Of a stretch of DNA of 64,000 bases, positions 36,325 through 45,373 are shown piece by piece. The notes under the pieces were generated by a model that did not search any database, was not told where the DNA came from, and worked only from the letters and a program-made list of their open reading frames with translations. The translations under genes were made by a program, and so were the position numbers. Within the stretch, counting starts at the first letter, position 1; each line of letters starts with the position of its first letter. The DNA is from an uncultured Collinsella sp. Lineage in GTDB: Bacteria; Actinomycetota; Coriobacteriia; Coriobacteriales; Coriobacteriaceae. The stretch lies in contig CATXXF010000001.1 of NCBI GenBank assembly GCA_958403395.1, forward strand, positions 1-64,000, read 5' to 3'.

Positions 36325-39300
36325 CTATCTACCAGCGCCATCGGACGGGTCGTCCTGGCGGCGCTTTGTAGCGAACCAATACGCTCCCGCAGCGATGCCG
36401 CTCAGAAGCATGAGACCGGCGCCCACGAGGAGCATGGAGTTTTCGGTCCAACCCGCGCCGGTGAGCGGGAGGTCCGTGAGAACTTTCACGTTGGTGAAGG
36501 TGGAGGCAGGGATGGCGTTGGGCGCGTCGACGGTGCCGATGTCCTTATTAACGGTGTTGCCCATGTCGTCCTTCACCTGCGTGACCGTGGTGGAGGTGGT
36601 GAGGCCGGAGTACTTGCCGGCGTCATTCAGCTTGGCCTTCACCGTGACGGCCACCTGGTACTCGGCCTTGGAGTAGCGGAGCTTGTCGATGGCGGATGCG
36701 GTGTCGGGCGCGACCTCCTTCACCGTGTAGGTGTAGGTCTTGGCGTAATCTTTATTGGTGCCTGCTTCAGTGGACAGGTGCTTCTTGTTGAACGTCATCG
36801 CGCCAAAGGCCGCCGTGATGTTGTTGAGCTTGGTGGCGTCGGTCTCCCCTGCCTTTGGGGCAACAGAAATGGGCTTGGGGGCTGTGTCTGCGTAGTCACC
36901 CGTAGCCTTAATGCTGAACTCGAACGGCACATAGCTGCCGTCGGCAGTAGGCCAATCCGTATTGCGAACCGATTTGGTCACCGGGATCTTCACGGACGTG
37001 GTGGCAAGAGCGTCGGAAATGTAGACGTTGTTCCCGGCAATCGTCGGGCTCTTTCCCTCGGTCCACGTAATGGAGCCGTCCTTGAACACCTTGAACTCGT
37101 AACCCGCGTCATTCAAGTTGTAGCCAATCGGAGCCTGGGTCTCAACAAGCGTGTACGTACCCGGCAGCAGGCCCTCGAGCTTGAACTTGCCAGACGTGCC
37201 ATCAATGTCTTTCCACGTGATCTCACCCGAATCCGACTGATCGCTCACGGTCCAGGACTGGTTAACGTCCGTACCATCGGCGTCCTTGGTCTTGGTGAGC
37301 TTCCACTCAGAACCAGCCAAAGGAGTGTGTCCTGCGTCGCCCTCCTCCACCTTGGTCCAAGACACCGTACCGGTAATCTTGGCGTTGGGGATGGCGCTCC
37401 GCGGACTGGAAATCTCGTTGCCGTTTGTGCCCACGTTGCCCACAAGGTTGAGTTCATCGCCCGTGTGGAACATCTTCGAGGTATAGATCGCATTGGAAAG
37501 CTCGTAGCCCTCCGGCGCCTTAGTCTCGCGAATGTAGTACGTGAAGTAGTCTTTGTCATCAGGGTTGCCAATATTGGCCTTCTGGTTCAGGTAGTTGAAC
37601 TGAATGGTGCCAACGGCAGGATCGGAGTCATTCTTGCCGTTATCCACAATGGAGACGATACGTTTCTCATCCTTCCGTGCATTGTCCTCAGTCGCGTAGA
37701 TGGCCCACTCGGAACCCGCGAGCGGTTTGTCGTCCGCCGCATCGACCTTGCTCCACGCAACGGCGGAGCCGCCGGGCGTGTAGGTACCGGACCACGGGAA
37801 GTTGTGACGCTCCTGGTCCATGTCGATGACGGAAGCCGAGTTACCCTCACCAAATTGTGCGGCAACCTTCGGGCTGTTCATTGAGAAATCGACACCCACA
37901 TAAACGCGACCGTTGGTGGTCACATGGTCGTCGAAGCTTCCGTTGGGTACAAGGATGCTGCCGATCATAGCCGCCGCAGGATCGTCGTCAGTTCACTTGG
38001 CACCAGTGGCTGCGCCATCGTATTCCCAGTCCGCGCGGTCCTCTCCCGCGATGCCGCCCCGAATGGTAAGGCTTTGCGTATTAACAAAGTTCCATATGAC
38101 GGATTGAGAAGCCGTCGCGTATGCCTTGCCCTCCGCCGTGCCGGAATATCGAGTTTCGTAATAACGCGAAATCTCGGTGCCGTTCCACCAAAAGCGCCAG
38201 CCATTGTGAAACTCAATATTCGAAGATCCGGTAACGTTCACAACAACCGAGGCGCCATCTGGAATGCCCTCGAATGCGAAATCAACGCCACGATAATACT
38301 CGTTGTTGTATGTATTGCTCAGCTCAGAAGCATCGATGGTGAACACCTGCTGCATAGAGGTGTTGTCACCCTTAAACGTGATAAGACGCTCGCTATTCTT
38401 GAATTGCTTACTATTGAGCGACGTATCGGCGCAGTCCTCATTGATGGTCTTATACGACCCATCAAACACCAGGCCATAGTTACAATCCGTCTTGTTGTAC
38501 TTGTTGATGAAGTAGCGCTTGTCCCGATAGCACGCCGGAGCAACGCTGTAGATCACTTCACCCGTCGTCTTCGCGAACGAATTCAGCTGGTTAGAGAGCG
38601 TGGTGAGATAGCCTGGATAGCCTGTATCTCCGCTGTAATTCGAATAATCCTTGCCATTAATGTCCTTGAGGAAGTCGACTTGCTTGTAGTTGAACAGCGA
38701 GCTTTCGTTCGCATTTCCCCCTTCATAGTAGTTGTGCTGTTTTTTAACCACAGACTGGCGCCCGTTGTTAGCAGTCCCATTCCAATAGGTAATGGGACCG
38801 ACGATCTTCGCGGTGTAGTCATAGCCAGCGGAGTCACCCGTTATCGCCTGACCGACCCAGGCACCCTTGGTCCAAGCACCAACCGTCGCAGTATTTGAGG
38901 TCGATCCCAGACCGGTGTTCATGTTCTCAATCGAGCTCTTTATACCGGCGACCGCAAGCACCGTGCTTCCCTCACTGGGACGAAACTGCGAGCCAAAACC
39001 AACGGTGCCGAAACGGAAGCCATCGCCGCTCCAACTATCCTTGACAGGATTCATGGCAAGCTTGCCACGGACCACGGTAAGGCCCTCCGCCTCAGCGGCA
39101 TATGAGCCGGTGGGGGCATTGCTCGCATCAAGAGTATTAGTGTCGCTCGGCTTACCACCGATGTACATGTCGCGGCCGACGTAGGTGGCAACGCCGGGAT
39201 CGGAGGTGGAGACATTGATATTCGTACCAATACCGATGGGCGTTGGCTTGTAAATGCCCGGAGTGAGATGTCCAGCATCTTCCGCGCTTGCGGTGGAGAC

Positions 39301-39375
39301 CGCGCTAAACGGCGACAACAGAGTGCTCACCACGAGAACAGTTGCCATAAAGCTACATGCGGCGAACTTCTTCAC
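36325..39375 (-). pseudogene. LPXTG tip adhesin (choice-of-anchor A / SpaA) interrupted by in-frame TGA
   Basis: One frame of about 1016 codons is broken only by TGA at 37993-37995 (codon 461). Before it are a GTG start (overlapping the upstream gene as GTGA), a signal peptide (KKFAACSFMATVLVVSTLLSPF to STASA) and most of a choice-of-anchor A domain (VVVNVTGSSNIEFH, VIWNFVNTQSLTIRGG). After it the same domain ends with GSILVPNGSFDDHVTTNGRVYVG, followed by SpaA-like repeats (LLPGTYTLVETQAPIGYN) and LPLTG with membrane anchor. TGA in place of Trp TGG is a one-base change. Either the gene is inactivated, or the halves are made separately (ATG 37966-37968 exists) or joined by read-through. Confidence 0.82.
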
Positions 39376-39560
39376 TTTGAGCACCCCATTACAGTTTCCT
39401 CGGTAAAAACTGTCTGGGTGTCGCTGGCGATGGCCTGCGAGATCGGGGGCATAACGAGCGACAGTACCAGGCTCAAAACGGAAGCTCCGCACAAAACACC
39501 TGCCAGCACACGATGTGCCGCTTTATTATCCTGCTTAGATTTATCTGAATTTGCTGTCAT
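39372..39560 (-). CDS. small exported or membrane leader protein of the pilus operon
   Basis: The 62-residue product starts with a hydrophilic stretch, then a hydrophobic segment (VLAGVLCGASVLSLVLSLVM) and an AIA-S site resembling a signal peptidase cleavage site, leaving only about 16 residues. GGAGGAG lies 7 bases before the ATG. Its TGA stop overlaps the GTG start of the adhesin, which itself has a poor ribosome site, so it may control adhesin translation by coupling. I know no family. Confidence 0.65.
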   Translation of the reverse strand: MTANSDKSKQDNKAAHRVLAGVLCGASVLSLVLSLVMPPISQAIASDTQTVFTEETVMGCSK

Positions 39561-40020
39561 CGATGTCTCCTCCCCAAGAGACCGCGATCTTGCTCTTTCA
39601 CTATCAAACGTATCTGCGCAACCTGTAATTGCGTACGCTTAGTAATACTATTGTAACTATTGTTTAAACATCAGAGCAACAAAACCGACATTTTTGTAGC
39701 CAGTTCTCAATTCTCTTGACATTTACTCAGATTTGCCTTCGTTTATTCGCTTTGAAATATCTATTTCTGCTGGTAATTAAGCCAGTTATCAGTTTTTTAA
39801 TAGCATTTTATTTATTTGCACAACATTTTGCTCAAGAGCATGCATCCTGCGAACGGTCGAAAATCGACCGTGAACGGGAGGTCATTAACCGGGAGGAATA
39901 GACTACCAAATTGATGGGAATATCTTTATTTCATCGGTAGTTAGAAGCGTAATGTTCAGACAACCATATCTGAATTTTCACGCAGATTTTAGGTATCAAT
40001 TCGCCCAAATCGCCTGAGGC
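39561..40020. other. AT-rich upstream region of the pilus operon
   Basis: No gene seen. Much lower GC than the flanks, with several TTGACA/TAATACT-like promoter elements for the minus strand and a perfect ACGGTCGA - AAA - TCGACCGT hairpin near 39853-39871. Likely holds the pilus promoter. Confidence 0.5.
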
Positions 40021-40051
40021 CGCCACAAAGGTGCCTGTTCCCTTTGTGGCG
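40021..40051. repeat. intergenic palindrome family B, copy 2
   Basis: CGCCACAAAGG / CCTTTGTGGCG with spacer TGCCTGTTC, 14 bases after the HAD-phosphatase stop. Relative to copy 1 one stem pair is changed on both sides (A-T to G-C). Confidence 0.85.
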
Positions 40052-40065
40052 ACTCTCCCCCAGCG

Positions 40066-40887
40066 CTATAGCAGATGTTCCTCGACAAAGATAGCAATGC
40101 CGTCTTTGTCGTTGCTGGCGGTTACAAAGTCGGCGGCGGCACGAGTGGCGTCGCTGCCGTTTGCCATGGCCACGCCCACGCCGGCGTCGGCCACCATGCA
40201 GGTGTCGTTGTCCGCATCGCCAAACACGCAGATGTCCTGGAGCTCCATGTCGTTGAGCTCCGCCACGCGCACAAGGCCGCGCGTCTTGGACACGCGCGGA
40301 TCCATGAACTCGTAGAGCCGCTGCGTGGTTTGCAGAGCCGCCGCCTTAACGGTGTTATCGGCAAACGTCGACGCCCGCTCAATCACCCGCGGCATTACCT
40401 CGGGCGCCATGGTAAACATCACCTTGGGCTGCGGCTCGCGCAAGAACTCGGCAAAATCGACCACCTGGTAGGGCACACCGTCGACGCGCGACAGGTGCTC
40501 GACGCACGCGTTGCTCTCGGGCACGTAGAACACGCCGCCTCGGGGGCAGACGGGTGTTGCCGGAAGGTCCGCCATGTGCTTGCAGATGCGCGCGATGGTC
40601 TCGCCCGGCAGCGGATAGCTCAGCTCGTTGATGTCGTGTGCGCGGTCGATGACCTCGGCGCCACCGCAGCCCACGAGCACGTCCACCAAGCCTTCGATGC
40701 CCCAGAGCTTGTACATGGCCTCGGTCGCGTGGGCGTCGCGCCCGGTGCACAGGCCAAAGAGCACGCCGCGCTCGCGCAGGGCGCGAATCGCCGCCACGGT
40801 GCGCGGGGACACCGTGTGCTGGCTCGTGAGCAGCGTGCCGTCGATATCGCAGAACACGGCTTTGATGTGGCTGAAGATGGTGTCCAT
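40066..40887 (-). CDS. HAD-superfamily (Cof-type) phosphatase
   Basis: The 273-residue cytoplasmic protein has the HAD motifs: DIDGTLL (nucleophile aspartate near 13), LCTGRDA, a lysine in the middle and GDADNDTCMVADAGVGVAMANGSD at the end, with the Cof-type cap between motifs. The substrate is probably a sugar phosphate or flavin phosphate, not determinable. GAAAGG precedes the chosen ATG; the frame opens far upstream through repeat DNA. Confidence 0.9.
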   Translation of the reverse strand: MDTIFSHIKAVFCDIDGTLLTSQHTVSPRTVAAIRALRERGVLFGLCTGRDAHATEAMYKLWGIEGLVDVLVGCGGAEVIDRAHDINELSYPLPGETIARICKHMADLPATPVCPRGGVFYVPESNACVEHLSRVDGVPYQVVDFAEFLREPQPKVMFTMAPEVMPRVIERASTFADNTVKAAALQTTQRLYEFMDPRVSKTRGLVRVAELNDMELQDICVFGDADNDTCMVADAGVGVAMANGSDATRAAADFVTASNDKDGIAIFVEEHLL

Positions 40888-40975
40888 GAAGGCCTTTCTG
40901 GGTTGTGCGGCGGTGTGGGGTGTATTCGCAAACGGCGTACATGGTATACCAAGGCACGGGCCGTTGGGACCCAAT

Positions 40976-41007
40976 CGCCACAAAGGTGCCTGGCCCCTCT
41001 GTGGTGG
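40976..41007. repeat. intergenic palindrome family B, copy 3 (degenerate)
   Basis: CGCCACAAAGG and CCTCTGTGGTGG with spacer TGCCTGGCC; two pairs no longer match. Lies 33 bases before family A copy 2. Confidence 0.75.
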
Positions 41008-41040
41008 CCGGACCCGAAGGATGGCCGGACCCGGGGCGCG

Positions 41041-41103
41041 AACCATCACAACATTCGACGTTATTCGGCAAAATCGCGATTTTCATCGAATGTTGTGATG
41101 GTT
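41041..41103. repeat. intergenic palindrome family A, copy 2
   Basis: Perfect 18-bp arms AACCATCACAACATTCGA / TCGAATGTTGTGATGGTT. It ends two bases before the MFS gene's stop codon at 41105. The centre contains AAAATCGCGATTTT. Confidence 0.9.
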
Positions 41104-41104
41104 T

Positions 41105-42391
41105 TTATTGCTTTGCGGCACGATTAAAATGCCGGCGTCCAAACAGCAGCAACGCCGCGGGGACTGCCGTCACGACCATGCCCGCTCCGATGAGCGTCTG
41201 CTGCACGCCAAACGTCGCCGCCAGCCATGGAGCAATTGCCAGCGGGGCCACGCCGGCGAACATGTTGCCAAAACTCATGACCGAGTTGACGCGACCGAGC
41301 TGCTCGAGCGGGGCCGTCGTTTGCACGATCGTGTTGTGGAGCGGGTTGGCGACGCCCCAGGCCACGCCCAGGGCAATCTGGCCGACAAGGGCTACGCCCA
41401 CGTACAGCGTTCCCACGTAGAGCAGGCTTCCCAGACCCACGGACATGAGCGCCACAAGCAGCGTCTTAAGGTTGACCAGGTGCGGCGGCAAGCGGAGCGC
41501 GGCCACGGCGCCCAGCACCGCGCCCACACCGCTGGCCGACGAGAGCCAGCCCATCCATTCGACACCGACGTGCAGGACATCGCGGTAGAAGAACGACTCC
41601 AGCGGATCGAAGGCACCGTAGCCAAAGTTCGAGAGGAAGATGATGCAGAAAAGTAGCGCGAGGACGCTGTTGGTAAAGACCGTCTTGATGCTGGTCGCGA
41701 AGGTGACGCGGGAAGATGTGTTGGGGTCGGGGCTTTGGCTGGCCTTATCCGATGTGATGTCGCCGATCGCGGGTTTGCCTTCGTGTGTGGCGGCCTGACC
41801 TGCACTTTGCCTAAAGCCCCAACCGGCAATGAACGCCAACGCGGTAAAGAGCATCATGAGCACGAACACCGCGCGCGACGACGCAGCCGCCGCGACAAAG
41901 CCGCCCAGTGTGGGGCCGACGATAATGCTCACGTTGGAGAACATGGTTATGGCGGAGTTGATGTCTTTGAGCTCGACGGGGTCGTCAGTGAGGTAGGCTG
42001 GATAGGATGTGGCGATGGGCTGGGCGAACCCCATCACAAAGCCCAGGAGCACCGCGCCGAGCAGGACGATGCCGGTCGCGCTGCCAAAGGCAATGATCGC
42101 CGCGCCGGTTGCCAGCGTGCCCACGATGCTCAGCAAGAAATGACGGCGCGGGCCCCAGGCGTCGAGCGCCGCGCCACCCGCAAAGGATCCCAAGATCACA
42201 AAGACGTTCATAAACAGGACGGCCAGCGATGTCGCCACGACCGAGGCATCGTCTGCATAGGTGAGCGTTCCGATGACGCCGATAAAGTAACTGGTCTGAA
42301 AACCAGTGTAGATAAGAAAGCGCATTGCCACCAGGCGTCTGGCCTGCGCGGACAACGAAGGTTGAGGTTTTGAGAGAAGAGATACGAGCAT
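41105..42391 (-). CDS. MFS transporter
   Basis: The 428-residue integral membrane protein has about 12 predicted helices, the MFS loop GGAALDAWGPRRHFL after helix 2, and a hydrophilic central loop (about 200-235). The family resembles enterobactin-exporter-type (MFS_3) permeases; the substrate is unknown. AAGGAG lies 7 bases before ATG 42391; in-frame ATGs at 42409 and 42430 lack sites. Confidence 0.88.
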   Translation of the reverse strand: MLVSLLSKPQPSLSAQARRLVAMRFLIYTGFQTSYFIGVIGTLTYADDASVVATSLAVLFMNVFVILGSFAGGAALDAWGPRRHFLLSIVGTLATGAAIIAFGSATGIVLLGAVLLGFVMGFAQPIATSYPAYLTDDPVELKDINSAITMFSNVSIIVGPTLGGFVAAAASSRAVFVLMMLFTALAFIAGWGFRQSAGQAATHEGKPAIGDITSDKASQSPDPNTSSRVTFATSIKTVFTNSVLALLFCIIFLSNFGYGAFDPLESFFYRDVLHVGVEWMGWLSSASGVGAVLGAVAALRLPPHLVNLKTLLVALMSVGLGSLLYVGTLYVGVALVGQIALGVAWGVANPLHNTIVQTTAPLEQLGRVNSVMSFGNMFAGVAPLAIAPWLAATFGVQQTLIGAGMVVTAVPAALLLFGRRHFNRAAKQ

Positions 42392-42565
42392 GGAGACTCC
42401 TTGTTTCATACGAATACGGGCGGTGGGCATTCGCCACCGTCTGTCAAATCAATCTATCCGCATGAAACATTAAGGACGCATCAGGACCCTTCTCTCCGTT
42501 TTTCGCCCGTCATGAACTACTTGGTAGATTGTAAGACATGTCCCACACATCTACTAAAGCAAAAA

Positions 42566-42598
42566 CCACCACAAAGGTGCCTGGCCCCTTTGTGGTGG
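42566..42598. repeat. intergenic palindrome family B, copy 4
   Basis: CCACCACAAAGG / CCTTTGTGGTGG with spacer TGCCTGGCC. On the minus strand TTTTTG follows, so this copy could work as a terminator for transcripts from the moaC-mobB gene. Confidence 0.85.
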
Positions 42599-42619
42599 AA
42601 ATGACGTTTGCCCAGATAA

Positions 42620-42656
42620 AACCTACCAAAATAAACATGTCCCTATTTGGCAGGTT
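42620..42656. repeat. imperfect 13-bp palindrome
   Basis: AACCTACCAAAAT and TATTTGGCAGGTT, with one A/C pair mismatch and end mismatch, around TAAACATGTCCC. A single copy in this window. Confidence 0.5.
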
Positions 42657-42671
42657 ATGGCAGCGCAGCGA

Positions 42672-42771
42672 GCCGGTTCCAAGTGCCCCAGGTCGCCCCG
42701 AAAGAGGAGCGACGCGTACTTTGGTACGCGAGCGACGGCTTGAGGGGCGAGATGGGGTGCTTGGGGCCGGC
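42672..42771. repeat. 100-bp palindrome after moaC-mobB
   Basis: Outer arms 42672-42699 and 42744-42771 pair at about 23 of 28 positions (GCCGG..CCAAG..GCCCCA..TCGCCCC); inner perfect stem CGCGTAC / GTACGCG (42713-42730). It lies 13 bases after the moaC-mobB stop. Confidence 0.7.
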
Positions 42772-42784
42772 GCAGCGTCGAGCC

Positions 42785-44080
42785 TTAAAGATGATCTTGG
42801 ATAAGATCGCAGATGGCTCGGGCGTCGTTGATGTTGATGGCTCGGGTCGCAAAGCCGGCGTCGAAGGCCTGGCGTGCCAGGGCCTCGTTGCAGGCAAGGG
42901 CCAGCGTGTGACCGTCGACCAGGTCGAGCGAGCTCTTGCCGCGCAGACGGTCGACACCGGAGCGCGCGACGACGATGTTGTCGAAGCCCTCGGTCTTGTA
43001 GCCCTCGATGATCACCACGTCGACATCGTTGTAGCGCGACAGCAGCTCACGCGCGGGCATCTCGTCCTCCTCGCGCGTGTCGGCGTACTCCGCCCAGCGC
43101 GTGGCGCAGATGAGGCCCACGTGTTTGGAGCCGGCCTGGTGATGGCGCCAAGTATCCTTAGCGGGCACATCGATATCGAAGCCGTGATGCCCATGATGCT
43201 TGAGCGAACCCACGCGCAGGCCGCGGCGGGTGAGCTCGGCGATAACCTTCTCGACGAGCGTGGTCTTGCCCGAGTTCTGGTAGCCGATAAACGCAATCGC
43301 GGGGACGGCCGGTGCCGGAGCTGCGGGCGCGACGGCGACGGGTGCGCTTGCGGGCGCGGCACCGTCAGCGGCCACGGCCTCAACAGCAGCGGCCTGGCGT
43401 TCGGCACGATCCCACACACCCGAGCGGCCACCCTCCTTGTGCAGCAGGCGCACGTCGACGATCTCCATGCCGCGATCGACCGCCTTGCACATGTCATAGA
43501 TGGTCAGGCACGCGGCACTCGCGCCGGTCAGCGCCTCCATCTCGATACCCGTCTTGCCCGTCACGCCCGCCGTAACCAGCACGTGAAAACCAACCTGCCC
43601 GTCCGCGCGCGCCGGCGCCCAGCCCTCGGGCACGTCCTCGGCCGGCGTCCCCGCCGCAGCGATGGGCGCAATATCGCACTTGCTCTTGGTAATGAGCAAC
43701 GGATGGCACATGGGAATGATGTCGCTCGTGCGCTTGATGGCCATGATGCCCGCCACGCGCGCGCAGGCGAGCACATCGCCCTTTTTGGCGCGGTCCTGCA
43801 GCACCATGGCCTGCGTCTCGGGATGCATGAGGATGGTACCCTCGGCGATGGCGATGCGATGGGTCTCGGCCTTGTCGGACACGTCGACCATGCGTACCTC
43901 GCCCTTGGCGTCCACGTGCGTCAGCTCGTCGCGGCGGGCGTCGCGGGCGGGTTCGGTGGCAGCGCTGGCAGTCGGCTGCGCGCCTGTAACGGCATCGCTG
44001 GCCGCAGCCGTGACTTTGTGGGCAGACATCGCGGCCCTGCGAGCGGCCTTGGTGGCATCGGCGTACCTGCTCTTGGCCAT
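42785..44080 (-). CDS. MoaC-MobB fusion protein (molybdenum cofactor synthesis)
   Basis: The N-terminal part (about 50-215) is cyclic pyranopterin monophosphate synthase MoaC: VDVSDKAETHRIAIAEG, SDIIPMCHPLLITK and GKTGIEMEALTGASAACLTIYDMCKAVDR. An Ala/Pro linker (about 228-260) leads to MobB, the GTP-binding adaptor for dinucleotide cofactor synthesis, with the P-loop GYQNSGKTTLVEKV (266-279), KHHGHHGFDID and VVIIEGYK. GGAGG precedes ATG 44080. It follows moaA by four bases, so the operon makes the enzymes for the first step of cofactor synthesis and the last-step adaptor as one polypeptide. Confidence 0.93.
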   Translation of the reverse strand: MAKSRYADATKAARRAAMSAHKVTAAASDAVTGAQPTASAATEPARDARRDELTHVDAKGEVRMVDVSDKAETHRIAIAEGTILMHPETQAMVLQDRAKKGDVLACARVAGIMAIKRTSDIIPMCHPLLITKSKCDIAPIAAAGTPAEDVPEGWAPARADGQVGFHVLVTAGVTGKTGIEMEALTGASAACLTIYDMCKAVDRGMEIVDVRLLHKEGGRSGVWDRAERQAAAVEAVAADGAAPASAPVAVAPAAPAPAVPAIAFIGYQNSGKTTLVEKVIAELTRRGLRVGSLKHHGHHGFDIDVPAKDTWRHHQAGSKHVGLICATRWAEYADTREEDEMPARELLSRYNDVDVVIIEGYKTEGFDNIVVARSGVDRLRGKSSLDLVDGHTLALACNEALARQAFDAGFATRAININDARAICDLIQDHL

Positions 44081-44084
44081 ATGA

Positions 44085-45140
44085 TCATCCTCCGATTTGG
44101 GACATAAATCGTTGCGTGCCCTCAATTATCGCGTGTTCCTGCGGTTTGTGGGCCACGGCATCGCGCCAAATCGAAAGTACCTGCATATCATCACCACGGC
44201 GCAGCGCCTCACGCACCGAATACTCGGCATCGCTGAACAGGCACGGACGCACGTTGCCATCGGCCGTCAGGCGCAGACGGTTGCAATTCGCACAAAAATG
44301 GTTGGACATGGCGCTGATGAAGCCGACCGTACCCGCCGCACCCGGAAAGTGCCAATAGCGCGCAGGGCCCGCGCCGGCAGGGGCGTCGTTGATGTCGAGC
44401 GGCTCGAGCTCGCCCAGTCCCGTCGCGGCGGCCCCGTCATTGATGCGCGCCCGCAGCTCGTCGCTCGGCACGGTATCGCTCGCGTCCCACAGCTCGGGAT
44501 TGAGCGCGGGCGCATGCGGGTCCACAGTGCAATGCGAGCTCGTGTGCTCGTCGCCGATGGGCATGTATTCGATAAAGCGCAGGTGGATGGGGCGGTCGAG
44601 CGTGAGCCTCGCGAGGGCCGCCACATCCTGGTTGAGCCGGCGCACCACAACGCAGTTGACCTTAACGGGCTCAAAACCCCAAGCCAGCGCCGCGTCGATG
44701 CCAGCCATGGTCTGCTCGAGTCGGCCCAGGCGCGTGATCTTTCCAAAGAGCGTAGGGTCGAGCGTGTCGAGCGAGATGTTAACGCGGTTAAGCCCGGCAT
44801 CTTTGAGCTGCGGTACCAGCTTGGGCAGCAGGGCACCGTTAGTAGTGAGCGAGATGTCCTCGATCTGCGGAATCGCGCGGATGTCACGAATAAGCGGAAT
44901 AATACGGCGGCTGACCAGCGGCTCGCCACCCGTCAGGCGCACGCGGCGAATGCCCTCTCCCGCCACCAGACGCACAAAGCGAGCGATTTCCTCGGCACTG
45001 AGTAGCTCGTCGTGCGCGCGGGGCGCTACGCCATCGGCCGGCATGCAATAGATGCAGCGGAAATTGCACTTGTCGGTAACGGCAATGCGCAGGTAGTTGA
45101 TATCGCGGCCAAAGCCGTCATGTTGCACGTGCCCGTCCAC
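44085..45140 (-). CDS. moaA: GTP 3',8-cyclase
   Basis: Radical-SAM enzyme that, with MoaC, converts GTP to cyclic pyranopterin monophosphate. The 351-residue protein has CNFRCIYC (cysteines 25, 29, 32), RLTGGEPLV, TTNGALL, NISLDTLD and the second cluster CANCNRLRLTADGNVRPCL. The start codon is GTG with GGGGAGG upstream. It is four bases from the moaC-mobB fusion. Other molybdenum cofactor genes are not in the window. Confidence 0.96.
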   Translation of the reverse strand: MDGHVQHDGFGRDINYLRIAVTDKCNFRCIYCMPADGVAPRAHDELLSAEEIARFVRLVAGEGIRRVRLTGGEPLVSRRIIPLIRDIRAIPQIEDISLTTNGALLPKLVPQLKDAGLNRVNISLDTLDPTLFGKITRLGRLEQTMAGIDAALAWGFEPVKVNCVVVRRLNQDVAALARLTLDRPIHLRFIEYMPIGDEHTSSHCTVDPHAPALNPELWDASDTVPSDELRARINDGAAATGLGELEPLDINDAPAGAGPARYWHFPGAAGTVGFISAMSNHFCANCNRLRLTADGNVRPCLFSDAEYSVREALRRGDDMQVLSIWRDAVAHKPQEHAIIEGTQRFMSQIGG

Positions 45141-45272
45141 GCAGCCCTCCCCTCGCGCGGCGTTTTATTCTTCGGAAAACATAATACCCCACGAGAGAAT
45201 CATGCCGACACCCGTACGACAGGACAGGTCGCTTCGAGCAAGACCGGCTTCCCAAGCCCATCCTCAGCACAG

Positions 45273-45333
45273 ACCATCACAACATTCGATGCTTTTCCCG
45301 TTTTTGGCAAAAAACGTCGAATGTTGTGATGGT
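45273..45333. repeat. intergenic palindrome family A, copy 3
   Basis: Perfect 17-bp arms ACCATCACAACATTCGA / TCGAATGTTGTGATGGT. The centre (TGCTTTTCCCG then TTTTTGGC) is the reverse complement type of copies 1-2, so it lies in the opposite orientation. It is 40 bases after the stop at 45374. Confidence 0.9.
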
Positions 45334-45373
45334 TTGCCTGCCCTCAGCGCCCCGTAGAAGGACCAAAGCGCCC

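Noticed and set aside
37993..37995. UGA recoding (selenocysteine or reassigned code)
   Set aside because: No SECIS-like hairpin is evident just after the codon, an adhesin is an unlikely selenoprotein, and other genes here use TGA as stop (antitoxin, small pilus protein).
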